DNA of 64,000 nucleotides from Oceanobacillus jeddahensis. GTDB taxonomy: Bacteria; Bacillota; Bacilli; Bacillales; Amphibacillaceae. Of the stretch, positions 16,800-26,609 are shown one piece after another; the first letter of the stretch is position 1; the number at the start of each line of letters is the position of its first letter. Made by a program: the position numbers and the translations under genes. Location: positions 273,121 through 337,120 of the forward strand of contig NZ_CCDM010000003.1 in assembly GCF_000750635.1 (NCBI RefSeq). Reading direction: 5' to 3'. The notes beneath the pieces were generated by a model. That model was given only the letters and a program-made list of their open reading frames with translations, had not been told where the DNA came from and did no database searches.

Positions 16800-18554
16800 T
16801 TAGGAATGTTTCATAGGTATTTCAAAACTAAATGTTGTGCCAAAATCAAGCTTACTTCTTACCTGGATTTTCCCTTGATGCGCCTCAATAATATTTCTGG
16901 CAATCGCCAGACCTAAACCAGTTCCCTGCTTCTCTTTCTTCACTCTTGATTTATCTGCTTTATAAAAACGTTCAAAAACAAATGGCAAGTCCTCTTCCGG
17001 GATACCGCTGCCGTTGTCCTCCACTTCAACATGAAGGAAATCTGAATTGCTTAGAGCATGGACCTCTACCTTTCCGCCTTTCTCCGAGTGGCGGATGGCA
17101 TTATCTATCAAATTGGTCAATACTTGTTCAACCCGGTCTGCATCCATTTCTCCAATTTGTTCATGCATATCCAATGTTAAAGAAAGTTCGACTTCATTAT
17201 CCTGGGCAATCCCCTGAAACTTATGGACAATCCGCTCTATAAACGCCTGAACAGCAACAGAATCAACATGAAGCTGAATTTGCCCTGCTTCCATCCGCGC
17301 TAAATCAAGTAATTCATTAACCAGTCTGCCCATCCGGAGTGATTCTTCATAAATTATTTTAGCCAATTCATTCTTATCTTCTTTTGTATCCGCAATATCA
17401 TCGACGATCGCTTCACTGTATCCCTGGAGCATAGAAATAGGCGTCCGTAACTCATGCGAAACATTTGCGATAAAGTCCTTCCGCAATTTATCGAGACGAC
17501 GTTCTTCCGTCATATCGCGGATAACAGCAACACAGCCGCGGACATGAGATTCATCATATAAAGGAGTAACAAGCATCACATAGTTTCTGCCTTGTACAAC
17601 AGATTCCTTTAGAACAGCTCTTTCCTCCGCAATAACTTCATTAAGCGCGTCTTTGAGTTCCTTTGGAAGCTGTCTTTCTTTTTCTTCATTCTGTTTATGC
17701 TCGTAATTCCAATTATCTAAGTAAGCTTCAGCAGGTGGATTGATCACAATAATTTCACCATCTCTGTTTAATGTAAAGACGCCATCCGCCATTGAGCTTA
17801 CAATGCTAGATAATTGTTCTTTTTCCTGTCTTAAAGCTTGAATATGATAATTGAGCTGATTGCCCATCCGGTTGAACTCGACTGCTAAATCGCCAATTTC
17901 ATCCCGGGTTAAAACAGGTACTTTTGTGTTGAACTCACCACGAGTCAGATTATAAGCAGCTTCCCGCATTTTAATCAGTGGTGCTGTAATTCGTGATGAT
18001 AAAAATACAGCAAAAAATGTTGTTAATAGAATCGCAATTCCGCCGCTTAGTAAAATCAGCTTGGTTGTCTGATCCCTTGTTTCATTAATCATGTCCAGCG
18101 ACTTAAAAACGAATACAGCTCCTCCATTTTCTAAAGGAGATCCAACAGAAATAACCTCATTATCATTTACAACAAACCCCTGTGAGCTCTGAGATGTAAC
18201 TTGATCAGTCAACTCCTGGGCCTCTTCGTCGTTTAATATCCATGATTCATTAATAAAAGTCAAATCTGTATCCTCTGTGCCAGAAATCCATTGTTCATCA
18301 TCAGCATAATAAATAACAACACGGCTAGAAGGGTCTCTCAGCATCTCTGTCGCATCCTCAATAAATTCTGAATCATAATCCGAATCAACCAATGAAGAAA
18401 TCTTCGCAGACATTTGTGACATATCATTTTCTGCTTCTTGGATATGGTAGTTTTCAAAAAACTGCATTAAAAAGAACATTAATACACATAAAACAAAAGA
18501 AACTAATAAAAGAATTGTTAATGATAATTTTCCTACAACACTTTTCCAAAACAT
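16800..18554 (-). CDS. resE: Sensor histidine kinase ResE
   Basis: The 584-residue protein has two membrane helices (about 11-32 and 165-185) around an extracellular sensor of about 130 residues. A HAMP domain (186-240) and a PAS domain (about 245-350) follow. The HisKA domain has H367 in NVSHELRTP, and the ATPase domain holds DNAIRHS and GTGLGLAI. ResE phosphorylates ResD in response to oxygen limitation and nitric oxide. Its ATG overlaps the resD stop by one base. Confidence 0.94.
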   Translation of the reverse strand: MFWKSVVGKLSLTILLLVSFVLCVLMFFLMQFFENYHIQEAENDMSQMSAKISSLVDSDYDSEFIEDATEMLRDPSSRVVIYYADDEQWISGTEDTDLTFINESWILNDEEAQELTDQVTSQSSQGFVVNDNEVISVGSPLENGGAVFVFKSLDMINETRDQTTKLILLSGGIAILLTTFFAVFLSSRITAPLIKMREAAYNLTRGEFNTKVPVLTRDEIGDLAVEFNRMGNQLNYHIQALRQEKEQLSSIVSSMADGVFTLNRDGEIIVINPPAEAYLDNWNYEHKQNEEKERQLPKELKDALNEVIAEERAVLKESVVQGRNYVMLVTPLYDESHVRGCVAVIRDMTEERRLDKLRKDFIANVSHELRTPISMLQGYSEAIVDDIADTKEDKNELAKIIYEESLRMGRLVNELLDLARMEAGQIQLHVDSVAVQAFIERIVHKFQGIAQDNEVELSLTLDMHEQIGEMDADRVEQVLTNLIDNAIRHSEKGGKVEVHALSNSDFLHVEVEDNGSGIPEEDLPFVFERFYKADKSRVKKEKQGTGLGLAIARNIIEAHQGKIQVRSKLDFGTTFSFEIPMKHS

Positions 18555-19270
18555 TAGTCTTGTTCAACCTCAAATTTATAGCCGATTCCCCAAACCGTCA
18601 CAATCATTTTCGCAGCTTCTGGAGAAACAGAATTTAATTTTTCCCGTAAACGCTTCACATGAGTATCTACTGTACGCAGATCACCAAAGAATTCATACTG
18701 CCATACTTCCTTTAATAATTGCTCTCGGTTAAATACTTTATCTGGTGAATTCGCTAAAAAGCAAAGCAGTTCGTATTCTTTTGGAGTTAAGCTGACCTCC
18801 TGATTATCAGCTGTAACACGGTGCCCATCATGATCAATGGTTAAGTGTGGAAATACTAATAAATTTTTGGCCGTGGTATCCGATTGCTGATAATTCAAGT
18901 TAGACACTCTACGCAATATCGCTTTAACGCGCAACACAGCTTCTCTTGGGCTAAATGGTTTCACGATATAATCATCTGCGCCTACTTCAAAACCTTGTAC
19001 ACGATTTGATTCTTCACCTCTTGCCGTTAACATAATGACTGGTGTATCTTTTTCTTTCTTTAACGCTTCGCATACTTCAATACCATCCATTTCCGGCATC
19101 ATAATATCTAGAATGATAGCATTATAATTATTTTGCAAAGCCATTTCTAACGCGGTTTTTCCATCTGCTGCTTCGTCTATTTCAAAATCTTCTTTTTCTA
19201 AGTACATTTTTATTAAACGTCGAATTCTCTCTTCATCATCTACCACTAATAGTTTCTGTGCTTCACTCAT
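18554..19270 (-). CDS. resD: Response regulator ResD
   Basis: An OmpR-type regulator of 238 residues. The receiver domain has the phospho-acceptor D55 (LDIMMPEMDG), acidic D11-D12 and K in VKPFSPRE. The winged-helix DNA-binding domain ends in TVWGIGYKFE. ResD activates aerobic and anaerobic respiration genes, including ctaA and the resABC genes in B. subtilis. A terminator separates it from resC, so resDE probably also has its own promoter in 19271-19390. Confidence 0.95.
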   Translation of the reverse strand: MSEAQKLLVVDDEERIRRLIKMYLEKEDFEIDEAADGKTALEMALQNNYNAIILDIMMPEMDGIEVCEALKKEKDTPVIMLTARGEESNRVQGFEVGADDYIVKPFSPREAVLRVKAILRRVSNLNYQQSDTTAKNLLVFPHLTIDHDGHRVTADNQEVSLTPKEYELLCFLANSPDKVFNREQLLKEVWQYEFFGDLRTVDTHVKRLREKLNSVSPEAAKMIVTVWGIGYKFEVEQD

Positions 19271-19396
19271 TTACATTTCACTCCTCATTTCAACTCTAAT
19301 TAGCATTATAAACGAACACGTTTGAAAAGTTAAGGAATTAAGAGCATCCTAGCTTTTTTAATGGGGTTTGACGTTTAGAGTGTCTTCATAGAAAAA

Positions 19397-19428
19397 AGAA
19401 TTGCTATCAACTGGTTGATAACAATTCT
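19397..19428 (-). terminator. Terminator of resC
   Basis: AGAATTGCTATCAAC pairs with GTTGATAACAATTCT with a single mismatch, and the minus-strand transcript continues in TTTTTTC. It separates resABC from resDE. Confidence 0.88.
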
Positions 19429-19471
19429 CTTTTCATTGCACATTCTCTCTACGTTCTCTTTGCGATTCAAA

Positions 19472-20662
19472 TTATGCATAAGAGTGTAAACTTGCAAGTA
19501 CCAGGTTTACTACAATCAAATTAAACATAATAATCGCAAAACCAACAACTGCGAGCCAGCCTGATTTTTCCCCGTGCCAGCCTCTGGAAAGCCGTAAATG
19601 CAAGAATGCTGCATAAAAGAACCAGGTAATTAATGCCCAAACCTCTTTTGGATCCCAGCCCCAGAATCTTCCCCAGGCAATTTGAGCCCAAATTGCTGCG
19701 AAAATTAATCCACCTAAAGTGAAGACAGGGAAACCAATAGCAACGGAGCGATACATGATTTCGTCCAGCATATCCGGTTTAACACCTTTGAGAAGCGGTT
19801 GGAGTCTTTTTCCAATCCGCTTGCGAGAAATTAAAAAGGCAATGCCATAAATAAGGGTGCCTCCAAAGAAGGACCAGATCACGGTATTTAATTTTCTGCC
19901 AGCTTCATCACCATGCATCCAGTCTGGCGCTTCAAACCAAGGGGACATTACATTCTCAGATAATAAGGTACTATCCTGCGGTGCTGCAATTGGCGGAAGA
20001 TGATATTCTGCCATAATTTGCTGTCCATTTCTTTCCACTTCGAAGGTAGCTTGATAAGAAAAAGCATTAAATAAACTTGTAATAGCAATAAATCCAATAA
20101 ATAAAAAGATACAATAAATTACAAGCTCAAGCATCGTATTTCGTAACGTAGCCTTTGTTTGGTCAATCTGACGAATTAAGTACATTAAGCCAGCAACAAA
20201 GCTGATAAATAGAATCCCCTGTCCCAAAGAAACGGTTGAAACATGTATAGGGAGCCAATAACTTTGTAAAGACGCTACCAATGGCGCTGCATCGGATGAA
20301 AACATGCTTGCATATGCAATAATAATCGTTGCCAATGGTAAAGCAAATACCCCTAAAAATGCTGTTTTATAGTAGATGTAAATAATGATAAATGCAAAAA
20401 TCATCGACATCCCTAAGAAAGTTGTAAACTCAAAAAGATTACTTACAGGTGCATGGCCAGTCATCATCCACCTTGTAATAAAGTAAACAATTTGAGAAAC
20501 AAAGCCAATAATTGTGATCACTAAACCAATGGTTCCTGCTTTTGTTTTTTGATGGCGTTCCTTTTTATCTTCCCGAATCGCTCCTCCAAAGAAGAAGGTT
20601 GCGACTAAATATAAAAGAAAAGCAATGAGCAGGGCGGTACTACTAACACTGTATAAACCCAT
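19472..20662 (-). CDS. resC: Cytochrome c biogenesis protein ResC (CcsA family)
   Basis: A 396-residue protein with about eight to nine membrane helices and the tryptophan-rich WWD-type motif (WGRFWGWDPKEVWALITWF) that binds haem. Conserved histidines flank it (PIHVSTV and FLHLRLSRGWHGEKSGW). With ResB it forms the system II complex that carries haem across the membrane and attaches it to apocytochrome c. It follows resB by 36 bases. Confidence 0.94.
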   Translation of the reverse strand: MGLYSVSSTALLIAFLLYLVATFFFGGAIREDKKERHQKTKAGTIGLVITIIGFVSQIVYFITRWMMTGHAPVSNLFEFTTFLGMSMIFAFIIIYIYYKTAFLGVFALPLATIIIAYASMFSSDAAPLVASLQSYWLPIHVSTVSLGQGILFISFVAGLMYLIRQIDQTKATLRNTMLELVIYCIFLFIGFIAITSLFNAFSYQATFEVERNGQQIMAEYHLPPIAAPQDSTLLSENVMSPWFEAPDWMHGDEAGRKLNTVIWSFFGGTLIYGIAFLISRKRIGKRLQPLLKGVKPDMLDEIMYRSVAIGFPVFTLGGLIFAAIWAQIAWGRFWGWDPKEVWALITWFFYAAFLHLRLSRGWHGEKSGWLAVVGFAIIMFNLIVVNLVLASLHSYA

Positions 20663-20698
20663 TCACTTACCTCCAATCCTTTCTTAACCATTTCTTAT

Positions 20699-22342
20699 TC
20701 AATCATCTAACTCCTGCTGGTCTTTAACCATAGTAACATTTGTACCTTCCACAGCTTTTTCAATATCGCGTTTAATTCCATACCAGTTTTTATTTGTATG
20801 TGCTGCTATCAGAACTGTATTATCTTTTTGTTTATTGATCCATACCCGGCGGTGCTGCCAATACATTCCCTGGATAACACCAATCATAAAGATCATAGCA
20901 CCAACAAAAAAGAACGGAAGTGTGCGGTCTGAGCTTACGGTAATCCCACTGACATTCCTAAATTCTACATCATCAATCGCTACATTGTATTGATTCTCTC
21001 CGGTAGCATCAATATTCATCCCAATTCCAAGAAAGCTGACCTCTCCCTCATCTGAGCCGGGAGGATATACTGTCACTACAAATGCCGGATTCCGAGGGTA
21101 GTCTGTTTCCGAAGTCGGAGTTCCTTCTTCTGACATAACATAATCCGGATAATAATTGGTTAATTCTACCTGAAAGCCGCTATCTAATTCATAAACCCGC
21201 TCTGGGTTGTTCAAATCAATTGTGAAAGATCCTAAGGATTCTTCGTTTTCATCATCTGTTTCATGAATATAAAAGGTCATATTTTCAAATTCATTTAACT
21301 GATACCCTTGTTGATATAAAGTGTATTTATCAAATTTTGCCGGATTATTCATTTGAATCGAATAATCAAGGATTGGTTCCAACTCTGGTTCGGCGCCTAC
21401 AACATCGGCATTTTGCGCTTCATAAATAACAACATCGGTCTGAAAATTAGTTGCGATCTCATCTTCCATAGAACCTTCCTGAAAACCATCATCTTCCTCT
21501 CCATTATGGGTCTCCAAAATAAATTCTTTATTCTCTATGTAATACTGGTTGTTTGTGCCGGGAATAACTCTCTGTTCCCCTTCACGAACCCACATATAAT
21601 TTTCAGAGAACATGATAGGTGTCGTACGTAAAATAGCTGCAAGTAATACAATAATGAGACCAATATGGTTAACGTAAGGGCCCCACCTTGAAAATCTGCC
21701 TTTCTCCGCTAAAATATGACCATTTTCTTCTGTTATTTTATATCTGGAATCCTTTAATCGCTTTACCAGCTTGTCTACATCAGTATCGTCTACGTTAGTT
21801 GATTCACTGTATAATCGCTGTCTGGATAAAAACTTCTTATGTTTTTTAGGCTTCTGGTTTCTTAATGCCCGGTAAAGTGGTATAAAACGGTCTAAACTGG
21901 CAATGACCAGCGATATACCTATTAACGCAATTAAAGTGATAAACCACCAAGAACTATACATATGATGAAATCCAAGTTGATAATACATTAATCCTAATAT
22001 ACCATACGTTTCCTCATAAAAAATTGCTGGATCTCTTGATACAGCGTCCTGTGGTATAAATTGCTCTTGCGGATATATCGTACCAAAGATAGAAGCAATT
22101 AATGCCAGTACGATTAGCCATACCCCTACTTTTACAGAGGAGAAGAAGCTCCAAACTTTATCAATAATTGATTTTCGATACGTTTGTGAACGGCGGGCAC
22201 TGCCATCATAGCGCATATTTAACAGCTTTTTATCATCATTTCCATCAATATGCTGATTCCCTTCTACCGGCTTTCCGCACGCTTCACACAATACGGTGCC
22301 TTCAGGGTTAGTGTGGCCGCATTCACATTTTATTTTATTCAT
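20699..22342 (-). CDS. resB: Cytochrome c biogenesis protein ResB
   Basis: The 547-residue protein opens with a zinc-ribbon-like segment (CECGH ... CEACGK, residues 5-22). Membrane helices lie near 70-90, 125-150 and 215-235, with a large extracellular region before a last helix (about 475-495). This is the ResB layout of system II cytochrome c maturation. The long extracellular part should present apocytochrome to the haem-carrying ResC. Confidence 0.93.
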   Translation of the reverse strand: MNKIKCECGHTNPEGTVLCEACGKPVEGNQHIDGNDDKKLLNMRYDGSARRSQTYRKSIIDKVWSFFSSVKVGVWLIVLALIASIFGTIYPQEQFIPQDAVSRDPAIFYEETYGILGLMYYQLGFHHMYSSWWFITLIALIGISLVIASLDRFIPLYRALRNQKPKKHKKFLSRQRLYSESTNVDDTDVDKLVKRLKDSRYKITEENGHILAEKGRFSRWGPYVNHIGLIIVLLAAILRTTPIMFSENYMWVREGEQRVIPGTNNQYYIENKEFILETHNGEEDDGFQEGSMEDEIATNFQTDVVIYEAQNADVVGAEPELEPILDYSIQMNNPAKFDKYTLYQQGYQLNEFENMTFYIHETDDENEESLGSFTIDLNNPERVYELDSGFQVELTNYYPDYVMSEEGTPTSETDYPRNPAFVVTVYPPGSDEGEVSFLGIGMNIDATGENQYNVAIDDVEFRNVSGITVSSDRTLPFFFVGAMIFMIGVIQGMYWQHRRVWINKQKDNTVLIAAHTNKNWYGIKRDIEKAVEGTNVTMVKDQQELDD

Positions 22343-22366
22343 TGTCTGCCCCCATTCTCATGGATA

Positions 22367-22945
22367 TCATGATGCATCCGGTGTGATTGCGTCTAAATGC
22401 CCCTCTAGTCGATCTAATGTCAACGCCCCTTGAACAATTTCGTTTATTGTTCCATCCGGATTAATAAAGAAAGTTGTCGGCATAGGAGTGATTCGATATA
22501 AGTCTCTGACGTCAGCATTCGTATCATGAGGAATAGCGAAAGTCAATCCATATTCTTCAATAAAATTATCAATCACATATTCTGTACTATCTAGACTAAC
22601 CGCTACAATTTCAACGCCTTTTTCCTGATATTCCGGATATAATTCCTGCATATATGGCATTTCTTCTTTACATGGTCCACACCATGTTGCCCAAAAGTTC
22701 AGCATAACCCCTTTTCCTTCTAAATCACTAAGCTGTGTTACATCCTCATCAAATGCTTCATTCACTTGAGTTAATTGAAAATCAGGAGCAGCATCACCAG
22801 AACGATATATTTCATCATCGTCTTGTGAATTCGAAACTAACGCAAAAATGACTGCACCGACTAAAACAGCTAAAATAGAAGAACGATAAATCAAGCGATT
22901 CCGTTTCTTTTTTTGTTTTTGAATATCTCTTTCTTCTTTGCTCAT
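22367..22945 (-). CDS. resA: Thiol-disulfide oxidoreductase ResA
   Basis: A membrane-anchored thioredoxin-fold protein of 192 residues: lysine-rich N-terminus, one helix (about 18-38), and the active site WCGPC with C89 and C92. It reduces the CxxCH cysteines of apocytochrome c on the outer face before haem attachment. I use the ATG at 22945; the frame opens nine codons earlier, but GGGGG upstream suits the inner ATG. It is the first gene of resABC. Confidence 0.93.
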   Translation of the reverse strand: MSKEERDIQKQKKKRNRLIYRSSILAVLVGAVIFALVSNSQDDDEIYRSGDAAPDFQLTQVNEAFDEDVTQLSDLEGKGVMLNFWATWCGPCKEEMPYMQELYPEYQEKGVEIVAVSLDSTEYVIDNFIEEYGLTFAIPHDTNADVRDLYRITPMPTTFFINPDGTINEIVQGALTLDRLEGHLDAITPDAS

Positions 22946-23010
22946 GATTTCCCGTCCCCCTTTCCAAACCATTATAACATTGACTAAAGCGTTTAAATTT
23001 GAATATTATC

Positions 23011-23745
23011 TTACAATTTTGTGGACATGTTCCGAAGTTGATTGACTTCTTTCGGCGTTAATGCTCTATATTCACCAGCATTTAATCCATGTAATGTTAA
23101 AAAGCTATATTGCTCACGTTTCAACTTCATAACCGGAAAATCAATCGCTTCTAACATTCTTCGTACTTGTCGATTTTTACCTTCATGTAAGGTTAATTCA
23201 ATAATAGATGTCTTCTTATCTTTATCGTTAGATATCATACTAACATTTACAGCTTTTAGTTTCTCACCATCTGATTGAATACCTTTACGTAATCTTAACA
23301 AATCTTTTTTATGAGGAATACCTTTGACTTTTGCCACATATACTTTATTAATCTCTTTACTTGGATGCATTAACTGATTGGCAAATTCACCATCATTTGT
23401 TAAAAGTAAGAGTCCGGACGTATCATAATCCAGTCTCCCAACCGGAAAAATACGTTCTTCTACTTCTGGAAGAAAATCCGTAACGACTTTTCTGCCTTTG
23501 TCATCTTTGATACTGGAGATAACTCCTTTAGGTTTATACAATAAATAATATACAAATTCTTCTTTTTCAAGTGGAACACCATCTACCTCTACTTTATCAT
23601 TAGAGGTAACTTTTACTCCCATTTCTGTTACGATTTTATCATTTACTTTTACTTTTCCATCCAGAATTAACTGCTCAGCCTTTCTTCTTGATGTTACTCC
23701 ACTTTGAGCAATAATTTTTTGTAATCTTTCTTCCTGCTTCGACAT
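23011..23745 (-). CDS. rluB: 23S rRNA pseudouridine synthase RluB
   Basis: The 244-residue protein has an N-terminal S4 RNA-binding domain (about 1-60) and an RsuA-type catalytic domain. The catalytic aspartate lies in GRLDYDTSGLLLLTND. RluB modifies a uridine in the peptidyl-transferase region of 23S rRNA. The spmB-rluB-resA order is conserved in Bacilli. Confidence 0.93.
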   Translation of the reverse strand: MSKQEERLQKIIAQSGVTSRRKAEQLILDGKVKVNDKIVTEMGVKVTSNDKVEVDGVPLEKEEFVYYLLYKPKGVISSIKDDKGRKVVTDFLPEVEERIFPVGRLDYDTSGLLLLTNDGEFANQLMHPSKEINKVYVAKVKGIPHKKDLLRLRKGIQSDGEKLKAVNVSMISNDKDKKTSIIELTLHEGKNRQVRRMLEAIDFPVMKLKREQYSFLTLHGLNAGEYRALTPKEVNQLRNMSTKL

Positions 23746-24161
23746 ATAAATCTCCTATCTTTTTCTTTTATTTTTCCCTAAATGGATACAATGTTATATC
23801 TGGTTCCAGGGTTCTATTCATTCGCTGCTTTTTTACACTTTAAGAATGTATAAAGAATTCAAGGAATAAAGTGTAAGTGCAGTTCTTTTAATGAGACGAG
23901 TAATCGTAGCCCCAGTCCCAACGAAGGCATTCGCAAAAGGCTTGTACTCAAGAGTATAAGGGATACTAAGAAAGCATAATACGCTTTTAAGTCTCCCTTT
24001 AACGAATGCCAAGTTTTCTTTATGCTTTCCTATGCTGTAATAAAGCCTATGATGAAATATAATTTTTCACATATGTTCATCATAGCCTTATTTTACATGT
24101 TAGGAAAGCATAATATATTTTTGCACTTCTAAGAAGGGGTTAAGAATTGTAAACAGCTTAT
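23746..24161. other. Hairpin-rich intergenic stretch with repeat fragment
   Basis: These 416 bases hold the pair TTACACTTTA/TAAAGTGTAA (23833-23876) and GAGACGAGTAATCGTAGCCCC (about 23892-23912), a variant of the shared repeat module. They also hold GGCATTCG/CGAATGCC (23926-24010) and several direct and inverted copies of AAAGCATAA. The spmB terminator closes it. No gene is visible. Confidence 0.6.
24039..24092 (-). terminator. Terminator of the spm-dacB operon
   Basis: AATAAAGCCTATGATGAA pairs with TTCATCATAGCCTTATT with one bulged base. It lies 70 bases after the spmB stop. Confidence 0.75.
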
Positions 24162-24692
24162 TTATCCAAACATCATTGTAACAAGAAACACAGCTGCAAG
24201 TATAGCAATTAAATCAGCTAGTAAACCAGCTTGCAAGGCATAACGAATTTTTTTAATCCCTATTGCACCGAAATAAATCGTTAGAACATATAAAGTGGTG
24301 TCGGTACTTCCTTGCATAACGGAAGCAAGTCTGCCAATAAATGAGTCCGGGCCATAGGTTGCAATAATTTCAGTTGTCATCCCCAACGCTGCTGTTCCAG
24401 AAATCGGGCGAATGAGTGCAAGAGGCAAAACCTCTGCAGGAAATCCGATGAAATCCAGAAGCGGGGCTATTAAACTAACAAATGCATCTAAAGCTCCTGA
24501 GCTTCGCAATATCGAAATAGCAGTAATCATCCCTACTAAAAAAGGAAGCAAAGAAACAGCTGTTTTTACGCCTTCTTTTCCTCCTTCTACAAACAAATCG
24601 TATGCAGGTAATTTACGAATACTCGCTGCTATCATAACAATTAAAATAAAACAAGGTATTATCCAAATACTAAGTAAGCTGATCAACCCCAT
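24162..24692 (-). CDS. spmB: Spore maturation protein B
   Basis: A 176-residue polytopic membrane protein of the nucleoside-recognition/gate family (VEGGKEGVKTAVSLLPFLVG; GSTDTTLYVLTIYFGAIGIKK). SpmA and SpmB act together with DacB in spore core dehydration and cortex structure. Its ATG overlaps the spmA stop by one base, so the two are translationally coupled. Confidence 0.93.
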   Translation of the reverse strand: MGLISLLSIWIIPCFILIVMIAASIRKLPAYDLFVEGGKEGVKTAVSLLPFLVGMITAISILRSSGALDAFVSLIAPLLDFIGFPAEVLPLALIRPISGTAALGMTTEIIATYGPDSFIGRLASVMQGSTDTTLYVLTIYFGAIGIKKIRYALQAGLLADLIAILAAVFLVTMMFG

Positions 24693-25282
24693 TATGATTT
24701 CCTCCAGGTACTTTTATAATAAAATAATCGATCAATAGCTAATCCAGCAATGGTACCTATACCTGTAACAAGCAAAGTAACGCCAACAATTTCCGTTGGA
24801 GAAGCAGATTCATACTGCATTCTAATTCCGATAACAGTTGTAGGGATTAAGGTTAAACCAGTGGTATTTAAAATAAGAAACGTAATCATCGAACGAGAAG
24901 CAGTATCAGAATTGTTATGGAGTTTCTTCATTTCCTCCATCGCTTTAATCCCTAAAGGAGTGGCGGCATTACCCAGGCCAAACATATTTGCAGTTAAATT
25001 CGATAAAATATAGCCTAGCGCTGGATGATCTTTTGGTATTTCTGGAAATATTTTCGAAATAATCGGACGAAAAAGCTTTGCAAGTCCCCGTAAAATTCCA
25101 GCTTCTTCAGCAATGCGCATCATCCCTAACCAAAATACTAAAATACTAATTAGTCCGATAGCTAAGGTAACAGCCTGGGCAGCACTTTCAAAAATAGCTT
25201 CGTTCACTGCCTCCATATTTCCTGAAAACATCGCATAAATAATTCCGATAGCAGCCATACAAATCCATATCCAATTAATCAT
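24692..25282 (-). CDS. spmA: Spore maturation protein A
   Basis: The 196-residue membrane protein has the gate-domain pattern FWLGMMRIAEEAGILRGL and the conserved GLGNAATPLGIKAMEEM. It is the partner of SpmB. It overlaps the dacB end by 8 bases, so dacB-spmA-spmB form one operon, probably made during sporulation as in B. subtilis. Confidence 0.93.
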   Translation of the reverse strand: MINWIWICMAAIGIIYAMFSGNMEAVNEAIFESAAQAVTLAIGLISILVFWLGMMRIAEEAGILRGLAKLFRPIISKIFPEIPKDHPALGYILSNLTANMFGLGNAATPLGIKAMEEMKKLHNNSDTASRSMITFLILNTTGLTLIPTTVIGIRMQYESASPTEIVGVTLLVTGIGTIAGLAIDRLFYYKSTWRKS

Positions 25283-26312
25283 GTGTATCCCACCTTAGAA
25301 TCGAATGAAATACATGCATTACGGTATGCATCAAATCTTCTTTATCGTTACTCTCGTGTGTATTGACATCTGCATTGCTTGTCCGGAGCGCCGGTATATT
25401 CTGTTTCAGATAAACATCTTTTGCCCAATTGTCTTGCTTATTTTTATATAATGGCACACGGACAGTGTCTTTCGATGTTCCCCCGTTCGTTATTGCCTCT
25501 CCATTCATATCGATTTCTTTCATTTCAAACTGATCAAACCCCCACTCAAACATGGAAATATGGTCTTGCCAGTCATCTGGAGCATCCAATGTCACTGCGA
25601 TTAACTCCATTCCATTTTTTTCAGCAGTCGTGATGAGTGTTCGTCCTGTCTGTTTTGTATAGCCAGTTTTACCACCTGTACAATATTCATAAAAATAAGT
25701 TAGAAGCTTATTTTTATTCTGCCAATGATAAGACCTGTTTTCAGAAAGGTAACTGGTTGCTCCACTTATCTCTTGGAAAATAGGGTTTTCCATAGCATAT
25801 TGCATAAGTATTGCCATATCATGAGCGCTGGAATAGTGTGTATCTGAATCAAGCCCATGTGGATTATCGAAATGTGTATTTTCCATCCCCAACCATTTAG
25901 CTTTTTCATTCATTAAATAAACAAAACCCTCTTCACTTTCACCCACATGCTCAGCAATTGCTACAGCAGCGTCATTTCCTGAACGAAGCATTAGTCCGTA
26001 CACTAAATCCGTTAACGTCATTTTTTCGCCCTGCTCCAAATAAATAGACGAACCTTCTGTATAAATCGCATCTCGGGAAACCGTCACTTCTTCATTCATT
26101 TTCCCGGACTCCACTGCAATAATTGCTGTCATTATCTTTGTAATACTTGCAATCGATGTTGCTTCATCAGCATTTTTTTCAAATAAAACTCTACCAGATG
26201 ATTGTTCGATCAAAATGGCATGCTGTGCAGAAACATTCACAGCAGCATGTCCATGTATTGGGAATGACAAAAAACTAAAGATGATGATGACGATACATAT
26301 TATAAAACGCAT
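25275..26312 (-). CDS. dacB: D-alanyl-D-alanine carboxypeptidase DacB (sporulation)
   Basis: The 345-residue protein has a signal peptide (1-24) and the three penicillin-binding motifs: S56-I-T-K59, SGN (111-113) and KTG (215-217). DacB (PBP5*) trims pentapeptides and so lowers crosslinking of the spore cortex. It is somewhat shorter than B. subtilis DacB (382), with a reduced C-terminal region. The ypuI gene that usually separates it from scpB is absent here. Confidence 0.92.
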   Translation of the reverse strand: MRFIICIVIIIFSFLSFPIHGHAAVNVSAQHAILIEQSSGRVLFEKNADEATSIASITKIMTAIIAVESGKMNEEVTVSRDAIYTEGSSIYLEQGEKMTLTDLVYGLMLRSGNDAAVAIAEHVGESEEGFVYLMNEKAKWLGMENTHFDNPHGLDSDTHYSSAHDMAILMQYAMENPIFQEISGATSYLSENRSYHWQNKNKLLTYFYEYCTGGKTGYTKQTGRTLITTAEKNGMELIAVTLDAPDDWQDHISMFEWGFDQFEMKEIDMNGEAITNGGTSKDTVRVPLYKNKQDNWAKDVYLKQNIPALRTSNADVNTHESNDKEDLMHTVMHVFHSILRWDTHD

Positions 26313-26490
26313 CAGTTTGGCTCCTCCTCACAAAAGACAGCTTTATTTCGACCTTTTTTCTCTGCCAGCCAGTCCATTAAATACTTCTGGTTTATTTATA
26401 TGTGAGGAACAAGCTATTATGTATGATGAAGATTAGAAAAAAACAGATTCGCTTAAATGAGCGAATCCGGTTTTTAAGACTTCTCTGAAA

Positions 26491-26600
26491 TAAAACAAAA
26501 CTTCATTCAGTGGGGGTTTTTCGACGCACAGATCTTGACGATGGGACGAGTAATCGCAATGGTTTTCGGTGGAGCGAGTAATCGCAGCCTCAGCCCCTCA
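26491..26600 (-). repeat. Family C end joined to a double GCGATTACTCG module
   Basis: On the minus strand it reads two copies of GCGATTACTCG (T or G)CCC separated by ACCGAAAACCATT, then AGATCTGTGCGTCGAAA and CACTGAATGAAGTTTTG. The double module recurs almost exactly at 44761-44818, inside a family A repeat. The tail matches 4740-4824. Confidence 0.75.
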
Positions 26601-26609
26601 CACTGCGAT

